Below, in pieces: positions 50,396-62,048 of a DNA stretch of 64,000 nucleotides (the first letter of the stretch is position 1; each line of letters begins with the position of its first letter). The position numbers and the translations under genes were made by a program. The DNA is taken from the NCBI GenBank assembly GCA_025677815.1, contig JAIXMP010000030.1:124001-188000 (forward strand). The letters are read 5' to 3'. The notes under the pieces are model-generated. The model was not told the DNA's origin. It ran no database searches and was given only the letters and a program-made list of their open reading frames with translations. Source of the DNA: Phascolomyces articulosus (lineage: Eukaryota > Mucoromycota > Mucoromycetes > Mucorales > Lichtheimiaceae).

Positions 50396-51975
50396 TTACA
50401 TTATAAATTCATTAACATCTGCAAAAGACAAATCACCAGGTGATCCATTCACCAGTGTCATAAACATGCTCAATAAGTTTATATTATCATCATCAGGCGA
50501 AAGTGTTAATAGATCCATACAGGAATTAATTGAATTTTCTTGAACATAATCAACAATACTGGAAGGATCCCAACCATCTATTGCATCTTGAGAATTAATA
50601 GGGTTAAGTGCAGTAATAGTATCGAGCACACTGTCTTTTATATTGTCTAAGGTGTTTGTTTGCCTTGTGGATGGAGATGATGACGCTTGGTGATTATCGT
50701 CCGTCGAATCTTCAACCTTGAATAATTCTTCTCTTTTCACGTCTTGATCGATTTGCTTGACAGGATATTGTGCAAGTTTTTCTTGACCATTCAATCTGTA
50801 CTCGTCATCCATCGTAGTGTCGGATGGACTTTCAGTGGATGGGGTGTTTTCGCCATAGTTATGGGGGATGGGGATGCTATAGAGTATTTTTTGTTGGATA
50901 GAGGGGGCGTTTTGTTGTCCAAATGTAAATCCAGTATGGGCAATATTTTCTTGAGGTACAATTCCTTGTTCTTGTTGAAATAAATTTCTTCCAGGATATC
51001 TAAGTTCATCCTGAAGCCATGGGGTTTTGACAGAAGAATTGTTGATCAAACCAAATATTCCAATTGGACGGCTATTGATAAATATTCTACATAGGTAGTA
51101 ATATATACAATATGGTCGATTTGATATGAATGATGAATACGGTGGCAAAAAAGTATATTTTGATACTGGATCTGAATCAATAATTATTACCTAACATAAG
51201 TAAATAAAGTGGTCGTGGGCATCTTCATTGAAGCTAACATCCGATATTTAATCTTTTCGGGGAGATGGGCTAGATCGTAGCCAAACGAGTAAAACTTGAG
51301 CCGTCGAGAACCATTTAGCGAAGTTGGGCTACAAATCTTGATATCGTAGCTCATCTTTTCTAATATACGGGTTGTTTGCTTGGCAATACTGATATCCACA
51401 TGATCGAATACATGTACTACAGCCGAACTAGATAATCAGGTTTTGTTAAATAGGTAATACCTTTTTTTCAAACTTTTGTTGACGACCAATATTTTTTATT
51501 CTTACCTGCTGTAGAGCATTTTTGCAGCCACGGTTATTTTTTCAAATTTATTTTCATGCATCAAAGCCACCTCAGATGGATCTGCCATAAGATAAATTGT
51601 GGGGAGTTCCACTTTACTCTCTTTATCTCGCCGTAATTTCTTGGAGTGCTTAATAGGAATCACTGAGAGAGGTTTATAAAATGGAGGCACCAGAGCGATG
51701 CCACTGGTGTTTTTTTGTTGTATTTGACGATAAATAACATTGACAGAAAATGAATTTTCATATTTTGAATATGTTGCCAAATCAGAAAAGGGACTTTCAC
51801 CAGTGGTAGTATCCATCACAAACATCGACACATTGTTGCGCATTGGAACTGTATCATAAAGGATATTCTTTTGTAATAGTTTATTGGATGGCGTTTCCCA
51901 TCTGCTGCGTAAAAAAAGTCGGGTTGCTTTTTTTGGTTGTTGGTATTTGTTTTCAAGAAGCAATATTACTGCCAT
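50396..51975 (-). CDS. Unrecognised protein with acidic C-terminus
   Basis: Three exons, 51506-51975, 51191-51427 and 50396-51086, giving 465 residues; borders are regular and the frame closes. The first 260 residues look folded and beta-rich with basic patches (KHSKKLRRDKESK, NGSRRLKFYSFGYDLAHL). The last 200 are disordered, Ser/Thr/Gln-rich and end in a net-acidic, hydrophobic-spotted tail (CMDLLTLSPDDDNINLLSMF ... FADVNEF), as seen in transactivation domains. That layout would suit a transcription factor, but no known DNA-binding family was recognised, so the function is left open. The start is the first Met; an upstream exon cannot be excluded. Confidence 0.65.
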
Positions 51976-52898
51976 AATTGTAGAAGGTCTGTTATATATA
52001 TGAGATAATATTGATATATAGTCTTGAAACTGCCGAGTGTGACTAAAATGTGCATGTATTAATGAAGACCCGTCATGATGAGAATAGAGTGTATAAAATA
52101 GAAAGGATATACAGCCTGTTACTATACATTTGATACATATATTTAGTTTTTTTTTTCTCTTAAGAACTTATTTAAAGTATATTCAATAAATAGTATAGTT
52201 AACATTACATACCAATAAGAAGAATATTAAACATTGTTATAATATATATTAATTTTTATGAATGACAGACTAGAGTATGAATAAAAAACAAAAGGAAGAA
52301 AAATAAAAACCACAATCTCCTTCATATTTTTTTTTTATGTATGCACTCCTCAAACGTTTTACAGTGTATTTTGTTTTGGCGGGAAGAATCAATTAGCTTG
52401 TTGACGCTCCATAACAACATAAAGACTTGAAACAAGCTTGATTTGTTTCAGCAACTTATTATTTTTCATGTGAAAATCTTATTCATGCAAGTGCATAATT
52501 TTTTAAGAGTCAAGTTAAAACACGACTAGATCCCATGTGTTTTTATTTTCGTTAGTTTTCAACTCTTTAGCTCATTCAAAGTTATTGTTTGTGATGACAG
52601 GTCAACATTATATTTCATACAATTTACTCAATCGAGTGTAAGTTTTTAAATATGCCGCATTATGGGGGGAAAAATAAATGCACATGGCCGTTAAAACTGT
52701 AAGTGTCCTTAGTATACTCAGATATAATTTGTATTCTAACCTTTTTTTTATATGAAAAAAAGACGAATTCTACGTAAGAGTTAATATTTCTTTATCGTCA
52801 AGTATTCTTTATAACATAAGCAATCATATAAATTTAAAATAACTGCCCTGCCAATTGTTAGCATAGCAATAAGTATGCTCGAAAACAAACCCATCATC

Positions 52899-52933
<35 letters not shown>

Positions 52934-54372
52934 TAAATACCACTTTTGTTTGTTTTTATAATTATATAACACTAATATTTCCATAACTGATGGAAAAAAT
53001 CAAGTTGCAAACAATAAGGTAATGTACCATCGTTGAGATGCCACTTACATAGAACAACAAAAAAGCGTGGGAGCAGGAGACAGTTTTGTTGGGTAGTTTT
53101 TAATTGAGTAAGCAACCTGGCTTTTATGGGAAAAGCGCACAGACAACTGTACACTGGAGATATAATGTATAACAGGGGGTATGGTCGATTTTTCCTTTAT
53201 TTTGTTCAGACGAAAGCTTATAAAATATAAATAAATAAATAATTTAGGTTGAGTTGCCATTTTGCCTTTGTTTTGAAAAATACAAAAGGTACAAAAAATA
53301 TGCAGCGTGCAAGATGTGTGAAATATAGTGCGCGTACTAATTCCCTTTGTTTATTGCTCATGCAGTTATTCTGTTACTTGCGCTTCACTTTATTGGAACT
53401 AGTCATTAATATCTAATTATGTAGGCCAAGTTGCTTCTTACTTTATATCTAATGATGTCTTTTTAATAAAAACTTGGCATGCTATAACTAACGCTTGTTG
53501 TTTCAAATATCTTTAGATTGAGAATTTTATTATTGAGCTATACCGGGTTCGTTATGAAAAACTTCAAATGTATTATATGATATTTGTCAAATTAAGGTTT
53601 TTTTTCTGTTATTCCATTGTTATCATCTTGTCCGAAACCAATTCCCTTTGGTAATTGGACCATCAATAACATCCAGCATGTTCTATATTCCAATATATAA
53701 GTCCTTACTTTTCATCTGAATGTTAAATTATTAGCGATCGTGTTTTTTGTATTGTTAATATTTCTATAAGTTTTTCCATGCATACAGATAAAGGAAATTA
53801 GCACAATAATAAAAAGGTGTAATGTATTTTATGTGAAATTATTGGGTTAGGAAAGTACTGTATGAGAGAAAGAGAGTGTGATGTGTGGTAACTGATATAT
53901 GAAACTGTATTTTGTATTGAATTAGTTTTTCTTTCATAGGAAAAATCATGTGTACACATGCTTTCCTTTCTGCTTTCGTAATTGCTAATTCCAGGTACAA
54001 GGATTATGCTATAAAACATTGCTATTTCACTACATTTTAATATAACATGTTCAATCTTTAAATTAAAGTCTCCCGCAGATACTTGTAAAAGTTGGTGTTT
54101 GCAAGTTTTCCGCTATAGGGAGTATACTTGCAGCAAGAGAACGAGGTACCTTCTAATGCAGTTTGGTCATATAAAGTATTACTAATGGCTCATATAGAAC
54201 ATTCTATCATGCTAGATAACATGAAAAAACAACAAAGGTAATGGTTTTTCTTTCAAAAATTAAGTACAGCCAAAAAGGTTGGTTAGTGTAGCCAATGATA
54301 CAAATTTAGACAGATTCAAACTCACAATCTCTTCCTCCACCTGTTCTATCCTTTACATAACACCCTTCTACC
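51976..54372. other. Intergenic stretch
   Basis: AT-rich, about 2.4 kb. Holds an AT microsatellite (52902-52932). Open frames at 52781-52984, 53045-53260 and 53798-54019 (all minus) lack coding character. No gene or RNA recognised. Confidence 0.5.
52902..52932. repeat. AT dinucleotide microsatellite
   Basis: Uninterrupted AT repeat of about 15 units in intergenic sequence. Confidence 0.9.
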
Positions 54373-55760
54373 ATGGCAGACTCGTAAGCGTATTTTATTT
54401 TATGGTTATATATAACAATCTATAATAACTTTAACCTAACTTAACTGTGCTCTTCTTTGGCCATCATGACATTAAAAAAAGACAAATGTTATTGGATCCT
54501 GGTAAGCAGATAAATATATATATCTTTAGAAAAAAGAAAGTCCAAAATTAGATTGAACTTTCCAGCTCATAATGCAAATACGTATATATTATAGCTATTA
54601 GGGATTGGGTATTGATTCCCATCATGATTGTCATGGTACTTGTTGGTATTCTTCGCCATCATATCACAATGTTATTAACGGGTCAACCAAAGAAACCTCA
54701 AGTAAAAGCAATTCGTGAATCGTGAGTGTGACACTTTTCTTTTATATCTATATATACAAATATGTAAAATACGCGTTATCTTGAAGACTTATCATCAAAT
54801 ATATTGATATTTATAGAAAAGCACTATTACGTGGTATGCGATTACGAACATTTGGTAACCACATTCCGGCACATGCATTCAGTATGAGAAAAGCTATCCT
54901 TGCAGACGCATATGAAGAAGGTCGATATTTGAAGAACGCGGGTGCTAATAATAATGCTCCCACAACACCGCCTAATCCAATGTCGGATCCTGATATGATG
55001 GAAGGCATGATGGAAGGAATGAAAAAGCAATTGACAAATATGGTACCTCAGATGCTAATTATGGGTTGGATTAACTTTTTCTTTAAGGGTTTTGTTGTTA
55101 GTAAGTTGTTTTTTAATGATAAACGATAAATGGCATTTTGGAAGGAAAAGGTGAAGAATAATGTGAAACATTTGTGAGGAGGGACACTGATCATCTTTTT
55201 GTTGATATATAAAATAGTTAAACTACCATTCCCATTGACTCCACGTTTTAAAACCATGTTACAAAGCGGTGTTGATACACGTGATATGGATGTTACTTGG
55301 GTTTCGTCATTGTCATGGTACTTTTTGAATTTGTTTGGTCTTGGAAGTGTATTTGCACTTATCTTGGGTGATAATAATGGTATGTTCTCTTTGTTCTGGT
55401 TTTTATATACATGCATATCAATTGACTAATTGTTATCATATATATTATTTAGCCGCTGGAGTGGACATGGCTGCCATGAGCTCTATGCCTGGTGTTATGC
55501 CAGGTGCAGGTCAACCCGGCCAACAACCTGATTTCAATAAGCTCTTTATGGCCGAGAAGGAAAATTTGTTAATCACAGCACATAAATGGGATTTGGAGGA
55601 TGTAGAAGAACGATTATTGGCAAAATATGGCAAGAAACAAATCAAGAAAAGTAATAACAAAACACAACATTCACCAAAGAAGGAAATGACTGTGAAGGAT
55701 AAGATTAGAGCAAGTCAACAACAAAAAGCAGGCAGTGCCGGAAATAAACGACGAAATTAA
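54373..55760 (+). CDS. EMC3: ER membrane complex subunit 3
   Basis: Six exons: 54373-54383 (11 nt), 54482-54501 (20 nt), 54595-54721, 54817-55100, 55218-55379, 55453-55760, giving 303 residues. The start [20 protein letters not shown] matches the EMC3/TMEM111 N-terminus, and the two tiny exons are required to build it. Three hydrophobic segments are seen ([53 protein letters not shown]) with [10 protein letters not shown] between the last two, as in this Oxa1-superfamily insertase subunit. It helps insert tail-anchored and multi-pass proteins into the ER membrane. The C-terminus has the conserved [20 protein letters not shown] and a basic tail. It is convergent with the aspartic protease, 97 bp away. 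Confidence 0.95.
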
Positions 55761-55857
55761 ATTATAATAATGACCATAATAATAACGTTTAAATATAATA
55801 ATAATAATGCAGTTATTAATTAAGAAATGATGCTGTATATATAAGATTGTTATTATA

Positions 55858-57462
55858 TTATTTTGATCTTGAAAGTCCAACACGTTTGTTATCATAATCA
55901 AAAACAGAATAATAGCTTCGTAGGAATGTATCGCCCATGATGATCATTGGGATAGGAGCTTCAGCAATACCAGAATAACATAAGGTACTGTTATTGGGAT
56001 TCGTCTTTTCACGAATTAAATCACTGTACGGAATTGGGAATTCATGCCCTCCGAGACGGAATATAATATCATTCGAATATTGGCTATTACTACTATTGGA
56101 TTGTTGAAGATTTTGTACACATGGTACCTGCCATCCAAAAGTATTATTATATTCTGCGCCTGGGATCGCCATGTGGATTGATTGCGACATGGATGGTGGT
56201 ACTACAATCAACGTCGTACCTGTATCAATAATAGCTGTCGTACTACCATTAGCTCCTACACTTGTTCCGCCACCACCAGACATGATCGTGCGATCACCGA
56301 CCTTGATGCCGTTGAATGGAACTTCCCAGTAACGATCGCTCGTAACATCAAGATATGTAAAATTGCCTTGGTACAGACTGGAGTTTGTTCCACCGATCAA
56401 CTAAACAAATGGCATAATGGTATCATCAATAAGTGAATACACATATAGCACTGTATTCTTACACTGTATATTGTTCCCACACAAGAAAAAAAATCACGTC
56501 TTTATAAATATATATACCAATTGTCCTCCTTGATCTGATGAACCCAAATAAAACGAAGCAATAGCATTCTTGATCATGCCTTGATCTTTGAGATTTTCTA
56601 CAAAGGATTTCTTTGTCCCCATCAAAGACAATTTGGGAAATCCAAGACCAAAGATACCATCGAGTTCTGGATCATTCGCAAACTGTGCTGATACTTTATT
56701 TGCCAATCCAAATAATTGATTCTTGGCAGTCATGTTCCCAACAGATAAATTATCGTATCCTTTGACACCTTGTACAGCTGATCCATCACCATATTGTAAT
56801 GTCCATGTGCTCTTCATAATAGTACTTTTATCCTTGTCGTTGCTACTGCTACTGGTGGATGAGGCTGTATTGTTAGTATTTGCTGATGTTTCTGTTCCAT
56901 TTGAAAAGGGTTTAAACGTTGAAGAATCGGATTGCATAAATGTTGGATGATCGCCACATCGTTCACAATTTTTGCTTGGAATCCAAATGTCAGAACTGCC
57001 TGTATCGAAATCAACTTTAAATTCTTGAGGTGGAGTACCAACTTGGAGAAGGCCAACGTACTGTATGAATATATAATATGTTAAAATTCTGTTCTAAATC
57101 GTATTTTAAGTATACATTTTATATGTGCTTTACCTCAACATCAACATTAACGCTCTTCAGATGAACTGGTCCAAGGATTCCATTGGTTTGCTTTGATCTA
57201 GCTGATGGTGTGTTGCTGTATTTAGCCAAGACACGGTAGTGGCGTTCTGGCGTGCTTAAAATTCGCGACTTTTTCTGCAGCGGAATACTTTTAAATAATA
57301 TAAACAACCGTATATTTACGTAAGAATACTTTTATCCTACCTAATAACAGAATAAACTGGTGCAGCTTGCTGAATCGGCATAGCATTCACTGTTGCTAAA
57401 AGGAACAGTAAAAGCTCTACTACAACGCATCCACCAAAAAGAAAAAACGACCTTGTTATCAT
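55858..57462 (-). CDS. Secreted pepsin-family aspartic protease
   Basis: Four exons: 57341-57462, 57134-57287, 56518-57060, 55858-56400, giving 453 residues. A signal peptide (hydrophobic VVVELLLFLLATVNA) and a basic propeptide precede the mature enzyme. Both catalytic Asp motifs are present: DFDTGSSDIWIPS and AIIDTGTTLIVVPP. The flap Tyr is in WTLQYGDGSAVQG, and the end has the conserved IMGDTFLRSYYSVFDYDN and GLSRSK. This is peptidase family A1, similar in layout to mucorpepsin/rhizopuspepsin. A Ser/Thr/Asn-rich insertion (about residues 152-182) interrupts the N-lobe and is longer than in the secreted Rhizopus enzymes. Several N-glycosylation sequons occur. It may be secreted or vacuolar; no GPI signal is seen. 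Confidence 0.93.
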
Positions 57463-57918
57463 TTAATTGTATATATTTGTTTTATTCAATAAGAAATGGC
57501 AGTAATAAGAAGAGAATTAATGTCTAATATACAAGGGTCATTTTTTTATATAAATATTTCGATTATTATTGTAAAGGTCCCCATTGACAAAGGTTTCGCA
57601 TCATTTTTTGTTCAGTATTGCCGTATCTATTACATATATTCTCCAGTGCAACTATCCCCCCTGCCTAAGCAAGCCCTTCCATAGCATGAAACAAAAAATT
57701 CACCGTGATTTCATTTCTTGATCACCAACATCCCCCCCTTTCCAGTCACAGCAAAGGAAAAAAGGATTATAAAATCATCCAAGGAATTAGACATAAGCAT
57801 AAATGTAAATATGGAAGAATGTTGCTTTTTACCCGAAACACGCAACCCTTTTCCCTTTTATTTATCTCTTACGCATCATTCATCATTTTAGTCAATTTAA
57901 AACCCACAATTTATTTTC
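57463..57918. other. Divergent promoter region
   Basis: Shared upstream region of the aspartic protease (minus) and the LDH-like gene (plus). The open frame at 57705-57932 overlaps the LDH start in another frame. No gene. Confidence 0.5.
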
Positions 57919-58230
57919 ATGGGATATGGTAAGATAGCCATTATTGGGGCAGGGTCTCTAGGTAGCACCATTGCCTATAGTCTCATTCTGCGTCGTGTGG
58001 TTGCTGAGATATTACTGGTGGATATCAGTACAGATATTTTACAAGGCCAAGTTCTCGATCTTTCTGAGGCTGCGTTAGGTACATGTACTATCATTCGCGC
58101 GGGTACCTTTAAAGAAGCTGGTCAGGCCGATGTCATTCTTTTGACTGCTGATGTTTTAAAACGTAATGAGGAAACACAGTTACATGTAAGTTGCTATTAT
58201 TTTAAAACCAAAACAGTTTACATTAATGGA

Positions 58231-58263
<33 letters not shown>

Positions 58264-58912
58264 GTGGGCAATGCGAAGTCGACAATTACTCAACAGTATT
58301 ATTCATGCATTACTTCCAATTCAATCCCGAGCTATATTAATCATCTGTGCTGATCCAGTGGATATATTAACGAGACACTTGCAAACGATCGTCAACTTAC
58401 CAGCACAACAAATATTCGGAGCTGGGATAAATGCCATGAACACAGCAAGAGCAAGACATTGGGTTGCACAGATGAGTGGATCAACAAACGATTGCAAGGT
58501 TCAACTTTATGTGATGGGCACGCGACAAGTGCCAGTCATAGCATGGAATGCAGCTCTTGTGGATGGTCAGTCAGTCAGTACTATACCACAATTAACGGTT
58601 CATAGACCTCTTTTGGAACAGATTTTGGCAACGGATAAGATCAACGAGATTAAAGAATATAAGGGGGGTGCATGGTATGGCCATTCAGCATTTTTAGTAC
58701 AAGTCATTGAAGCAGTCTTATCCAAAGAAGCAACCATCCATGTTCTTAGTACATACACTGAACGATTTGATGCTTGTATTTCTATGCCTGTTGTATTGAC
58801 ACGAAAAGGGATAAAACAAGAAGTACCAGTCCCATTATCACCTGAAGAGCAACAACTCTTAGAAATCGCGGTATACCAAACCACAAAAGATTTTGAAGAT
58901 ACTTTAATATAG
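57919..58912 (+). CDS. Lactate-dehydrogenase-family protein lacking catalytic residues
   Basis: Two exons, 57919-58185 and 58265-58912, giving 304 residues. The Rossmann start KIAIIGAGSLGSTIAYSL, the Asp after beta-2 (LLVDIS) and the overall length and order are those of fungal L-lactate dehydrogenases. Key positions are altered: the mobile-loop Arg is Gln (NEETQLH), the substrate/cofactor Asn before PVDIL is Asp (CADPVDIL), the Asp of the LDxxR pair is Asn (MNTAR), and the HGDS segment with the catalytic His is replaced by a one-residue-shorter MGTRQVPV. The Arg of that pair (NTAR) is kept. NAD binding looks possible; lactate/pyruvate turnover does not. The frame is open and codons look normal, so it is a pseudoenzyme rather than a pseudogene. 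Convergent with malic enzyme 99 bp away. Confidence 0.88.
58241..58263. repeat. AT dinucleotide run in the LDH-like intron
   Basis: AT repeat directly before the intron's 3' splice site. Confidence 0.85.
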
Positions 58913-59011
58913 TATATAGTCTTCTTCCTTCCCATACCCCATTTTCATTTTAAATTGTTTACTTATTATTATTATATTTTATTATACATATTATTATAAA
59001 AAAGCAATTTC

Positions 59012-61433
59012 TTATATTTTGTTTTTGATCAATTTCGATTCAGGCGACCACATACGCTCCTCTATATATCCAAGTAAATGACCCTTGTTGAATGCGTTTT
59101 GAATATCACTTGAAGCGGTACCTTGATCTATTGCTTCACGACACACAGCCTCTGCAACAATAGCGGAAACATCACGAATTCTATCCAATTCAGGGTATAA
59201 CAAGCCTTGTTTTCGTTCTTGAGGAGATAATGAATCAGCTAAAGCTTTGGCTGCCTTGTAAATCATGACATCAGAAATAGTTTTGGGTTGTGCCAATACA
59301 GCACCTAAACCTAAACCTGGAAAAATATACATGTTGTTGCCTTGTGCAGGAACCATGGTCTTTTGAGTTTCGGCAATAGTATATGCAGGGAATGCTGTAC
59401 CAGAGGCAAAAATTACTCTATTATCCGTGGCTTGCATGGCATCAGCAAATGTACATTCTGCCTTTGTGGCTGGATTTGAAAGTGGGAATACAATGGGTCT
59501 TGCATTTAATTCGGCCATACGTTTCAAAACATCTGTAGTGAACGCGCCTGAAGTGGATGAAAGACCAATTAATCTATATTAATAGAAGAAAAACAATAAC
59601 AGTGTTGATTTAAAAGTCGATTCCCTACTATATAGCCAATTCCCCCTTTTTTCGTAATTTAAAAGGAAACATTAACTTACGCAGTAGGCTGAATATAATT
59701 AACAATATCCATAAGATTTTTATATTGTTTACCATTGTTATCATTTCGTGCATAGTAAACCTTGTGTTGAGGAAGCTTATCACCACGATCAGATGTGACA
59801 AGACCCTATATATTAATATAAGTAATGTGTAAGAATGATATTATTCATACACAAATACTATATGAATAGGTGCCTTTTCTCTTTCTCTTTCCAATTTTTC
59901 CCACGTCTGTACATACCTTGCTATCAACAATCCAGAAAAGACGACGAGCTTCTTCTTCCGTCATACCACAATCAATTTGGAAATAGCTTTGAATTTGACG
60001 TGCTACACCAATAGCTGCTGATCCTGCACCATAAAAGATAATACGATGACTATCTGGAGATACACCAGATTCGGTATGTGCAAGAGCAATGGCATTGATC
60101 ATACCTGACAAGATAACAGCACCAGTACCCTATTTTTTCATTGTTGTTATAGTAGAGAGAAAAAATGGGAAAAGTAACAATATAGAATCAGTTTATCGGA
60201 AAATTCACCCGAGGAAACAGAATAATATTCGTCCGAAAATATAGATAGCTAGAGCATTCTTCCCATTTCTTTACCTGAATATCATCATTGAAGCATAATA
60301 ATTGGTTCTGGTATTTTTCTAATAATCCGAATGCATGTTCCGAGCTCCAATCCTCAAACTGAATAAGAAGGTTTGGATATACTGTTTTTAGCGCTTTGAG
60401 CACGCGGTCCACTGATTCGTAAAACTAACCGATTGGATAAATTTGTATTGGTTAATAATCAAACGAATGTATTAATACAGTTATGACAGGTGCCAAATTG
60501 ACATTGCGGGGATAAGCGGCAAATCTTTCAAAAAAAGCGGGAAAAAATGACCATACCTCTTTATCAGCGGGTCGTGCTTTTCTTTGACCAAGATAATACG
60601 GATCGGTCCGGAGACGTTCATTGTTAGTACCCAAATCAACAATAACAGGAAGAGTACGACGAGGATCAATACCAGCACCGGCAACATAAAGTTGAAGTTT
60701 ACCAATAGGAATACCCATACCGCCTACACCTAAATCACCTAATCCAAGAATGCGCGATCCATCTGAAATGACGGCAATCTCTGGAGAAAACGCGGAGGAT
60801 GGGTCGTAGCTGCGAATGGTGTCACACAAAGTCTCAAAATCATCCGTACCCGACAAGAAAAGCCCGTCAGGTACACCAGGAGGTGTAAGGAATGGGTAAA
60901 TATTGGAGTATTCCATACAAGCTGTACCAACAGTAGGTGTATAGATGATAGGTGCTAATTCCTGATTATACCCGTATATCATTATTGATATTAGTCCATG
61001 ATGAATATGAGCATATTATTAAGAGAAGAAGGATGAATTTTTTTTTACTGTGAAAATGGAGAGAGAAAAGGTGGGATGGGAACAATGCAAATATTTATTA
61101 TTACCTGTAACTCTTCAATGACGATCTTGTAAAAGAGACGCATATGAGTTGTTCTCAAACGAGCCATTAAGATATATTTTTCCAACATGGATGGTTTTGA
61201 ACGAAGATATTGTAAAACACGTTTCTTTTGAGTATTGATATCTTCAACAACAGAAGGTAATCTTCCTGTCAAATGAAGAGCTTTACGTTCGGACAAGGAC
61301 ATGGCAGTACCTTTTAATGAGAGCGTTTTAGAATAATATTAGAATGAAACTATAATAGAAGGCATAAAATGATGATGATATTTTATAACTTCTTCTTACC
61401 TTCATTTCCGTTGCTATTATCTGTATTAAACAT
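59012..61433 (-). CDS. Malic enzyme (NAD(P)-dependent)
   Basis: Seven exons: 61400-61433, 61105-61310, 60557-60961, 60275-60424, 59917-60129, 59681-59805, 59012-59573, giving 564 residues. Signatures include [81 protein letters not shown] (metal and substrate Asp/Glu), the dinucleotide fold [32 protein letters not shown] and FASGTAFP. It oxidatively decarboxylates malate to pyruvate, CO2 and NAD(P)H; in oil-forming fungi such enzymes can feed NADPH to fatty-acid synthesis. There is no clear mitochondrial presequence, so a cytosolic form is likely. The tiny first exon and the GTATGG donor at 60551-60556 are needed for the standard protein. Confidence 0.95.
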
Positions 61434-62048
61434 TATTCTATATGTAAATTTGCTTCAAAAGGAAAATAAAATAATAATAAAAAAGAAAAAGGAGTATACT
61501 CGAATACAAGTGCCCACAGCTTAATTATAGACGTCCCGTGCAGGAATTTTTAACTCAGCATTAGAATTGACATTCTAGCTGAATCAGCAATTAAGATGGT
61601 GTGGAGGAAAAACTCAAAACAGAGAATTTGGCTGACCATGCGGGTTCACATGGTATGGATCAATGACAACCAACTGTTTCGTAATCTATCCTCGGCCGAT
61701 TTCTTCCTTTTTTAATGTATCTGTTTTACTATCATGTAAACTTTTTTTAATTTATTTCAAATTTTGAAGTTGTGCTTTTTTTTCTTGTCAATGATAATAA
61801 TAATGATGATGGGAGAGTGAGAGAAATATGAAAGAAAGAAATTGTGTGTGTGCGTATGTGTTTGGTATAATGCAAAAGTAATATGTACAAAAGGAATACT
61901 AAATTATAATAAAAAAGAGAAAGAGTGATAATAACTTGTTTTATGGTGACAACGAAACAATGGTTATGAAGAACAAGGACATCGACTATAAAAATTTTAT
62001 AATATTAGTTTAAGAATATTAATTAAAAAAATGGCGCGGTATATCTTT
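61434..62048. other. Intergenic stretch
   Basis: Upstream region of malic enzyme and 3' flank of the RING gene. The gap holds no open frame of interest. Confidence 0.5.
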
